Origin: Bacillota bacterium
GTDB taxonomy: Bacteria > Bacillota > Clostridia > Christensenellales > SZUA-584
NCBI GenBank assembly: GCA_023441905.1
Contig: JAEZNC010000144.1
Coordinates: forward strand, 1-5,629
Length of the DNA stretch: 5,629 bases
Direction: 5' to 3'
Position 1 is the stretch's first letter. Each line of letters opens with the position of its first letter. The notes beneath the pieces are model-generated. The model ran no database searches. It had not been told where the DNA came from and saw only the letters and a list, made by a program, of their open reading frames with translations. Shown here piece by piece: positions 1-3,872 of the stretch. Position numbers and translations under genes: made by a program.

Positions 1-695
1 ATACATACACCGTGAAATCGGGCGACACGCTTTCAAGGATAGCGGCCAACAACAACGTCACGCTGAAAGATTTGCTTGCGGCCAATCCGGCCATCAAAAA
101 CGCCTCTTTGATTTATGTGGGGCAGAAAATCACAATACCCACCACCAAGTTTGTGAACTACACGGTGAAGAGCGGCGACACCTTTTGGGGTATTGCAAGG
201 AAATACGAAATCAGCGTGGACGAGCTTAGAAAAGCAAACCCCCAGATAACAAACATATCCATGATTTATGTGGGACAGATCGTCATGATCCCCGATACGC
301 AGTCGCTTATGAGCCATGAGCAGCAGGTGTTTGAGCTCGTCAACAAGGAGCGCGTAGCGCGCGGGCTGCCTGTTTACAAGCTTAACACGGAGCTGTCGCG
401 CGTGGCGCGCTATAAGAGCCAGGACATGATTGACAAGAAGTATTTTTCGCACACATCGCCCACGTACGGGTCACCGTTTGATATGATGCAAAGCTTCGGC
501 CTCAAGTTCAGCGCGGCGGGAGAAAACATTGCGTACGGGCAGAAAACGGCGGCCGACGTGATGAATTCATGGATGAATTCGGCAGGACACAAGGCAAATA
601 TCCTCTCGGAGGCGTATACGAATATTGGTATCGGCGTGGCGAAAACGTCGAGCGGGACATTGTATTGGACGCAGATGTTCATGAATCCATATTAA
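1..695 (+). CDS. LysM-LysM-CAP domain cell-wall protein (YkwD/SafA-like), 5' partial
   Basis: This is the C-terminal ~230 residues of a secreted peptidoglycan-associated protein; the frame is open at the left edge. The GTG at 12 is not a credible start, because it encodes the Val inside a LysM motif (TYTVKSGDTL) that repeats downstream as NYTVKSGDTF. Counting from the codon at position 3, a first LysM spans about residues 2-46 and a second about 53-96. Both end in a YVGQ..IP motif. LysM domains bind N-acetylglucosamine-containing glycans. A CAP (SCP/PR1-like) domain fills about 104-230, with the usual family residues His150 (FSHTSP), Glu174 (GENIA) and His196 (GHKANIL). Any signal peptide would lie outside the window. 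Bacterial YkwD-type CAP proteins have no well-established biochemical role, though spore-coat or wall association is common. The gene ends in TAA and is followed by a hairpin terminator. Confidence 0.93.
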   Translation, partial: TYTVKSGDTLSRIAANNNVTLKDLLAANPAIKNASLIYVGQKITIPTTKFVNYTVKSGDTFWGIARKYEISVDELRKANPQITNISMIYVGQIVMIPDTQSLMSHEQQVFELVNKERVARGLPVYKLNTELSRVARYKSQDMIDKKYFSHTSPTYGSPFDMMQSFGLKFSAAGENIAYGQKTAADVMNSWMNSAGHKANILSEAYTNIGIGVAKTSSGTLYWTQMFMNPY

Positions 696-699
696 TGGC

Positions 700-732
700 A
701 AGGACTGATTGATTCAGTCCTTCCTTGTCTTC
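700..732 (+). terminator. Rho-independent terminator after the LysM-CAP gene
   Basis: A 9-bp perfect stem, AAGGACTGA (700-708) and TCAGTCCTT (714-722), closes a 5-nt loop. It is followed by a T-rich but interrupted tail (TCCTTGTCTTC). It lies 5 nt after the TAA stop of the LysM-CAP gene. The T tract is imperfect, so termination may be only moderate. Confidence 0.7.
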
Positions 733-776
733 ACAGGTTGAAATAGAAACGCAGTATGGCACCTTGAAGAAAAAAA

Positions 777-828
777 GAAACCTGTGTGCCCCGGCGGGGC
801 ATAGCGTTGTTATTTTTGAACTCCCTCC
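777..828. repeat. Palindromic module P, copy 1
   Basis: A ~52-bp module found four times in the island. It starts with GAAACCTGTG, contains the palindrome TGCCCCGGCGGGGCA (787-801; 6-bp arms, 3-nt loop), continues with TAGC and ends in AACTCCCTCC. This copy has C at the loop centre-right (GGC); the other three have GGA. Confidence 0.8.
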
Positions 829-830
829 GT

Positions 831-880
831 CAAATGCCGGATTGAGATCCGCCATTTGCCACCTCCCTCTTAGAGGGAGG
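831..880. repeat. Double-hairpin cassette, unit 1
   Basis: There are two consecutive hairpins. The first has 12-nt arms at 831-842 and 847-858 (CAAATGCCGGAT against ATCCGCCATTTG) with a 4-nt loop and one mismatch. The second is a perfect 8-bp stem, CCTCCCTC (862-869) and GAGGGAGG (873-880), with a TTA loop. No T tract follows, so these do not look like classical terminators. Confidence 0.8.
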
Positions 881-964
881 CAGGGGTGATCCGCAATTTA
901 TAGCTTCTTCTGGTTTGCGCGATTAGCATTGACCGGATACACGTATTGGTACATTTGAAAAATA

Positions 965-1017
965 GAGACCTGTGTGCCCCGGAGGGGCATAGCTGCCTTA
1001 TCATGCAAACTCTCTCC
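965..1017. repeat. Palindromic module P, copy 2
   Basis: Starts GAGACCTGTG and contains TGCCCCGGAGGGGCA (975-989), then TAGC, a diverged middle, and AACTCTCTCC. It leads into the single-hairpin cassette rather than the double-hairpin cassette. It is identical to copy 4. Confidence 0.8.
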
Positions 1018-1027
1018 TTAAAAAGGC

Positions 1028-1049
1028 GGAACGACACCGAGGTCGTTCC
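1028..1049. repeat. Single-hairpin cassette, unit 1
   Basis: A perfect 8-bp stem, GGAACGAC (1028-1035) and GTCGTTCC (1042-1049), closes the 6-nt loop ACCGAG. CTACA follows, where the similarity between the two large units ends. Confidence 0.8.
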
Positions 1050-1103
1050 CTACAGCACTCAGGCAAGCAACACTTTGGTGTGGTGATACCTAGAAAAAAA
1101 GAA

Positions 1104-1155
1104 GAGCCCTGTATGCCCCGGAGGGGCATAGCGTTGTTATTTTTGAACTCCCTCC
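1104..1155. repeat. Palindromic module P, copy 3
   Basis: Starts GAGCCCTGTA and contains TGCCCCGGAGGGGCA (1114-1128), then TAGCGTTGTTA and AACTCCCTCC. It precedes the double-hairpin cassette, as copy 1 does. Confidence 0.8.
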
Positions 1156-1157
1156 GT

Positions 1158-1207
1158 CAAATAGCGGATTGAAATCCGCCATTTGCCACCTCCCTCTTAG
1201 AGGGAGG
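1158..1207. repeat. Double-hairpin cassette, unit 2
   Basis: Counterpart of 831-880. The first hairpin has arms at 1158-1169 and 1174-1185 (CAAATAGCGGAT against ATCCGCCATTTG), again with a single mismatch but at a different stem position. The second, CCTCCCTC (1189-1196) with GAGGGAGG (1200-1207), is unchanged. Confidence 0.8.
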
Positions 1208-1290
1208 CAGGGGTGATCCGCAATTTATAGCTTCTTCTGGTTTGCGCGATTAGCATTGACCGGATACACGTATTGGTACATTTGAAAAAA

Positions 1291-1343
1291 GAGACCTGTG
1301 TGCCCCGGAGGGGCATAGCTGCCTTATCATGCAAACTCTCTCC
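1291..1343. repeat. Palindromic module P, copy 4
   Basis: Starts GAGACCTGTG and contains TGCCCCGGAGGGGCA (1301-1315), then TAGCTGCC and AACTCTCTCC. It precedes the second single-hairpin cassette. Confidence 0.8.
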
Positions 1344-1353
1344 TTAAAAAGGC

Positions 1354-1375
1354 GGAACGACACCGAGGTCGTTCC
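1354..1375. repeat. Single-hairpin cassette, unit 2
   Basis: Identical to 1028-1049: GGAACGAC (1354-1361), loop ACCGAG and GTCGTTCC (1368-1375). It is followed by CCTACA, the end of unit 2. Confidence 0.8.
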
Positions 1376-1478
1376 CTACAACTCTTCGGTATTTGACGCG
1401 TTTAGCAGGGAAAAACATCTTTAGGCATCAGCAAAGGAGCAGGCCGCTATCACCTGAGAATTTGCAGTACAAAAGCCC

Positions 1479-1511
1479 GTCATTCTGAAGCCGCGTGCGG
1501 CTGAAGAATCT
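1479..1511. repeat. REP-like palindromic element
   Basis: An imperfect palindrome centred near 1495-1496. The outer arms TTCT and AGAA and the inner arms AGCCG (1489-1493) and CGGCT (1498-1502) enclose loop CGTG. A symmetrical GA/GA internal mismatch separates the inner and outer stems. The flanks (CGTCATTCTGA at the left, GAAGAATCT at the right) resemble the widespread dispersed repeat whose core I remember as CATTCTGAGCG...GAAGAATCT. That family match is from memory. It abuts the terminator of the VWA gene. Confidence 0.6.
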
Positions 1512-1513
1512 GA

Positions 1514-1551
1514 AAAAGCAGGGAGTGACTCTTTCGTCGCTCCCTGCTTTT
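1514..1551 (-). terminator. Strong terminator of the VWA lipoprotein gene, probably bidirectional
   Basis: A 16-bp stem with one G-T pair, AAAAGCAGGGAGTGAC (1514-1529) and GTCGCTCCCTGCTTTT (1536-1551), encloses a 6-nt loop. Read on the minus strand it lies ~35 nt after the VWA stop codon and runs into TTTTTC (1517-1512). Read on the plus strand it ends in TTTTGGCTTTC. It probably also stops transcripts crossing the repeat island from the left. Confidence 0.88.
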
Positions 1552-1586
1552 GGCTTTCGGATTATCGGGTCTGCTGAGCAAGCAAC

Positions 1587-3230
1587 TTATCTGTAGAGCG
1601 TGTTCGCGAGCTCAGCGAGCTGGATGAACTGTGCGCGGTAGCCGGCTTCATCCATTCCGCGAGAGGCCTTGGCGCGCTCGATCGCACTGTTAAGGCTGGC
1701 GGTGCTTTTGTATTCAGAGTTTTTGAGCACGAGCGCAAACTCCGCCACTGCTGACGCGAACACGAAATCGCTGTCGGGATTATCTGTTACGTTGCCGATG
1801 CCCGCCATGGTGGTGAGGAGCTGGCTTTCACTGCTCTCCGGCTGCTTGTAGCGGAACTTGACGTACAGCCAGTCGTTTGCGGGTTTTTGTGTTTCGGGTT
1901 TTTTGCCGTCCTGGAACACGAGCGGGTCGATGCTGTTCCACGCTTCGGCGGCATCCACAAGCACGAGCTCGTAGAATGCGGTGACGCAGTGCCCGGCACC
2001 CATTTCGCCCGCATCCTTTTTATCGTTGTTGAAATCCTCCGCCGCGAGCAGCCGGTTGTCGTACCCGACGAGGCGGTATTCCCTGACCGCTTGCGGATTG
2101 AACTCGACCTGCACCTTCACGTCTTTGGCGACGGTGAAAAGCGTGGAACTCGCTTCGTTCACGAGCACCTTTTTGGCTTCCATCAGCGAATCGATATACG
2201 CATAGTTGCCGTTGCCCTTGTCAGCGAGCGTTTCCATGTGATTGTCTTTTGTGTTGCCCGTGCCGAAGCCGAGCACGCTCAGGAAAATGCCGCTGTCGCG
2301 CTTGTTTTCAATCAGCGTCTCGAGCTCTCCGTCGGACGACGGCCCCACGTTGAAATCGCCGTCGGTGCAGAGAATCACGCGATTGTTGCCGCCTTCGATG
2401 AAGTTTTTCGCGGCCATCGCATACGCAAGCTCTATGCCTTCGCCGCCCGCGGTGGAGCCGCCTGCCGAGAGCCATCCGAGCGCATTGTTGATGGTTGTTT
2501 TGTCGTTGCCGGGGCAGCTGTCGAGCACGACGCCCGAGGCGCCCGCATACACCACGATGGACACGCGGTCGCTCGCGGTCAAGCTTTCGGCGAGCATACT
2601 CATGGCTGATTTGACGAGCGGCAGTTTATCCGGATCGTCCATGGAACCCGAGACATCGAGCAGAAATACGAGATTGCTTTTTGGCGCTTCGCCTCTGTCG
2701 AGCTCGGCTGCTTTGAGCGCCACGCGCGCGAGGTAGTGATTGGCGTTCCACGGGCAATCGCTGATGGTGACGCCGACATTGACGGGGTCGGAACCGTGCG
2801 GCGCAGGGTAGTCGTAGGAGAAGTAGTTGATGCATTCTTCCACGCGTACCGCATCGGCGGGCGGCAGCCACCCGTCGTTTAAGTACGACCGGATCTGGCT
2901 GTAAGAGGCGGTATCCACATCAATCGAGAAAGTGCTTAATGGGTTTTTGAGCGGGGAATAGAATGCGCTTTCCGTAAAGCTGACGTACTCCTCGGTGCCG
3001 CTCGGCGCGCTCTCATAAGGCGCTTCATAAGAGCCGTCGAACGCGAGGGATTCCTCCGCGCAGACCTCGGCCGATTCGGAAGGATACGCCTGCCCGGTAT
3101 TTGCCGACGCGGAGGGGGATGAGGGGGAGTAGGGTGCTTCGGATGCGGCGGGGGCCGCGCAGCCTGCCAATACGCCGAATGTCATTACCGCTGCTAGCCA
3201 TATCACAATTGTTTTTTTCATCGTTTTCAT
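1587..3230 (-). CDS. YfbK-type von Willebrand factor A domain lipoprotein
   Basis: This is a 547-residue exported lipoprotein. The start is ATG at 3230-3228, seven bases after AGGAGGA (3244-3238). The frame is open further upstream to 3311, but that stretch lacks such a site. Residues 1-24 form a signal peptide (MKTMKK, hydrophobic core, lipobox VLAGC) with Cys24 as the lipidated residue. A Ser/Pro/Glu/Ala-rich linker follows (about 25-90). The YfbK N-terminal region begins at NPLSTFSIDVDTASYS (96-111). A VWA domain covers about 186-365 with a full MIDAS set: DVSGS (Asp192, Ser194, Ser196), Thr260 in GGST and Asp290 in TDGD. A YfbK C-terminal (DUF3520-like) region fills about 366-547. VWA-MIDAS domains bind a divalent metal and protein ligands. 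The ligand here is unknown, as it is for the family. The gene stands alone with its own terminator. Confidence in the family is high; the function is not known. Confidence 0.93.
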   Translation of the reverse strand: MKTMKKTIVIWLAAVMTFGVLAGCAAPAASEAPYSPSSPSASANTGQAYPSESAEVCAEESLAFDGSYEAPYESAPSGTEEYVSFTESAFYSPLKNPLSTFSIDVDTASYSQIRSYLNDGWLPPADAVRVEECINYFSYDYPAPHGSDPVNVGVTISDCPWNANHYLARVALKAAELDRGEAPKSNLVFLLDVSGSMDDPDKLPLVKSAMSMLAESLTASDRVSIVVYAGASGVVLDSCPGNDKTTINNALGWLSAGGSTAGGEGIELAYAMAAKNFIEGGNNRVILCTDGDFNVGPSSDGELETLIENKRDSGIFLSVLGFGTGNTKDNHMETLADKGNGNYAYIDSLMEAKKVLVNEASSTLFTVAKDVKVQVEFNPQAVREYRLVGYDNRLLAAEDFNNDKKDAGEMGAGHCVTAFYELVLVDAAEAWNSIDPLVFQDGKKPETQKPANDWLYVKFRYKQPESSESQLLTTMAGIGNVTDNPDSDFVFASAVAEFALVLKNSEYKSTASLNSAIERAKASRGMDEAGYRAQFIQLAELANTLYR

Positions 3231-3237
3231 GAGGGGG

Positions 3238-3244
3238 TCCTCCT
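3238..3244 (-). promoter_or_regulatory. Ribosome binding site of the VWA gene
   Basis: The minus-strand AGGAGGA, 7 nt before the ATG at 3230, decides the start. It places translation at MKTMKK, directly before the signal-peptide core, rather than at the in-frame ATG at 3311. Confidence 0.85.
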
Positions 3245-3325
3245 GTTTTGTTTTTACATTCCAAAGACGAACGGTATTTGGAAGATGTTCCGGCAGAGGG
3301 AGATAATACAAGTTTTTGTAACGAA

Positions 3326-3354
3326 ATTAATGGTATTTGAAACAGAATTGTAAA
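3326..3354 (-). promoter_or_regulatory. Candidate sigma-A promoter of the VWA gene
   Basis: On the minus strand, TTTACA (3354-3349) and ATTAAT (3331-3326) are 17 nt apart. The -35 matches TTGACA at five of six bases and the -10 matches TATAAT at four of six. The leader would be about 90 nt. A rival -10 is TATTAT (3308-3303), but it lacks a good -35. Both are consensus guesses only. Confidence 0.3.
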
Positions 3355-3397
3355 AAAGCGGGCGAAAAATGGTCAGTTTATCACACATGCGCATCTA

Positions 3398-3427
3398 TAG
3401 ACAAGAAAATGACAGGTATGATAAGAT
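3398..3427 (+). promoter_or_regulatory. Candidate extended -10 promoter for the small membrane protein gene
   Basis: TAGACA (3398-3403), an 18-nt spacer and TAAGAT (3422-3427) are preceded by TG at -15/-14 (TGATAAGAT, 3419-3427), an extended -10 arrangement. It lies about 45 nt before the preferred ATG and is oriented with the gene. Confidence 0.45.
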
Positions 3428-3462
3428 AAAACTCATAAAGAAAGAGCCATGCAATTAGCATT

Positions 3463-3468
3463 AGGTGA
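3463..3468 (+). promoter_or_regulatory. Ribosome binding site favouring the start at 3473
   Basis: AGGTGA is fully complementary to the CACCT side of the anti-Shine-Dalgarno region. It sits inside the alternative longer reading frame and 4 nt before ATG 3473, which favours the shorter product. Confidence 0.55.
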
Positions 3469-3472
3469 CGGA

Positions 3473-3805
3473 ATGAAAAATGAGCTAAATAGAATTCCGA
3501 TTGAAGATTCATTTGAAACCCAGCGGTCAACGAATAAAACAATAGGGATTATCGTCAGCATCGTATTCTGTGCAGTGGTGTTTTTATTAGGTATAAAGAA
3601 TCACTGGCCGATTGTGATAACAATATGGTTGTTGGTCATATTCGTGCTGTCTGAGATGATTACTTTTAAGTTAAAGTCGGACGGATCAGCGATTTACAGC
3701 AGACTGATAATGGTCGGAACTTTCGTCATTCTTTTCATCATATCTTCTCTTTTGAATATGGTTATCCGGCTGATCGGGCTCGATATTCTGCAATGGACAT
3801 TTTAG
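3473..3805 (+). CDS. Small three-TM membrane protein, unrecognised
   Basis: This gene encodes 110 residues from ATG 3473 (MKNELNRIPIEDSF), preceded by AGGTGA (3463-3468), which pairs with the 3' part of the anti-Shine-Dalgarno sequence at a fitting 4-nt gap. An in-frame ATG at 3449 would add eight residues but has only a weak purine run before it. A polar N-terminal tail (about 1-22) precedes three hydrophobic segments at about 23-41 (IGIIVSIVFCAVVFLLGI), 44-63 and 76-102. A short charged loop (KLKSDGS) lies between the second and third. I recognise no family and assign no function. The gene is visibly more AT-rich, with more A/T-ending codons, than its neighbours, which suggests separate ancestry. 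It is divergent from the VWA gene and convergent with alaS, so it is a one-gene unit. The hydrophobic pattern, ribosome binding site and promoter make it likely to be real. Confidence 0.75.
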   Translation: MKNELNRIPIEDSFETQRSTNKTIGIIVSIVFCAVVFLLGIKNHWPIVITIWLLVIFVLSEMITFKLKSDGSAIYSRLIMVGTFVILFIISSLLNMVIRLIGLDILQWTF

Positions 3806-3834
3806 CTGCAGACGAGCCTGAAAGTGAATGCAAA

Positions 3835-3856
3835 AAAGCGGGCCGGAGCCCGCTTT
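3835..3856 (-). terminator. Terminator of alaS, shared intergenic space with the small gene
   Basis: A 9-bp perfect stem, AAAGCGGGC (3835-3843) and GCCCGCTTT (3848-3856), has loop CGGA. On the minus strand it is 16 nt after the alaS TAA and runs into TTTTTTG (3837-3831), a classical intrinsic terminator. On the plus strand the tail TTTAATCTAATCTC is weaker but may still end the small-protein transcript. Confidence 0.88.
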
Positions 3857-3872
3857 AATCTAATCTCAATCC

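Larger units (their letters stand above)
768..1054. repeat. Hairpin-rich repeat unit, copy 1
   Basis: First of two direct copies with a period of about 324-327 bp. The homologous part begins at an A-rich run (GAAAAAAAG, 769-777) and ends at GTTCCCTACA (1045-1054). From 801 onward it matches copy 2 with three substitutions (836, 837, 846) and one missing T (963). The order inside is palindromic module, double-hairpin cassette, ~80 bp linker, palindromic module, single-hairpin cassette. There is no open reading frame, transposase or obvious terminal inverted repeat. From memory, hairpins such as the CTCCCTC/GAGGGAG type and the AACGACACCGAGGTCGTT type recur in intergenic DNA of Clostridia. I cannot verify this here. 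Confidence 0.9.
1092..1380. repeat. Hairpin-rich repeat unit, copy 2
   Basis: Second direct copy of the unit at 768-1054, separated from it by 37 bp of unrelated sequence. The first ~35 bp (the A-run to the first palindrome) has diverged more: it carries a 3-bp insertion and several substitutions. The rest is almost identical. The similarity is far higher than old intergenic DNA would keep, so the duplication is recent, or the copies are kept alike by gene conversion, or this is a mobile composite that inserted twice. Confidence 0.9.
696..1586. other. Gene-free repeat island of about 890 bp
   Basis: No credible coding sequence lies between the LysM-CAP stop and the stop of the VWA gene. The stretch holds, in order, a terminator (700-732), two direct copies of a ~287-bp hairpin-rich unit (768-1054 and 1092-1380), about 100 bp in which I see nothing (1381-1478), a REP-like palindrome (1479-1511) and a strong terminator (1514-1551). 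The spacers 733-767 and 1055-1091 show no clear relation to each other. The flanking genes point towards each other, so the island lies between convergent 3' ends, where insertions would do least harm. Confidence 0.85.

Noticed and set aside
12..14. GTG as the start codon of the LysM-CAP gene
   Set aside because: It encodes Val within the conserved YTVKSGDT motif, and the frame is open to the window edge. The gene clearly begins further upstream.
862..880. CCTCCCTC/GAGGGAGG hairpin as an intrinsic terminator
   Set aside because: No T tract follows on either strand, and the real terminator of the upstream gene is at 700-732. It is better explained as part of the dispersed repeat.
777..1343. 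Regular repeats resembling a CRISPR array
   Set aside because: There are only four copies of the ~52-bp module. Spacings are unequal (188, 139 and 187 bp), and the spacers are themselves repeated in pairs. No cas gene is present.
1887..2609. 240-residue plus-strand open frame opposite the VWA gene
   Set aside because: It is antisense to a well-conserved VWA coding region. It is His/Arg/Val-rich as expected of a shadow frame and has no family resemblance or ribosome binding site that I can see.
3231..3311. N-terminal extension of the VWA protein starting at ATG 3311
   Set aside because: The extension would put 27 non-hydrophobic residues before a perfect lipoprotein signal peptide and would ignore the AGGAGGA site at 3238-3244.
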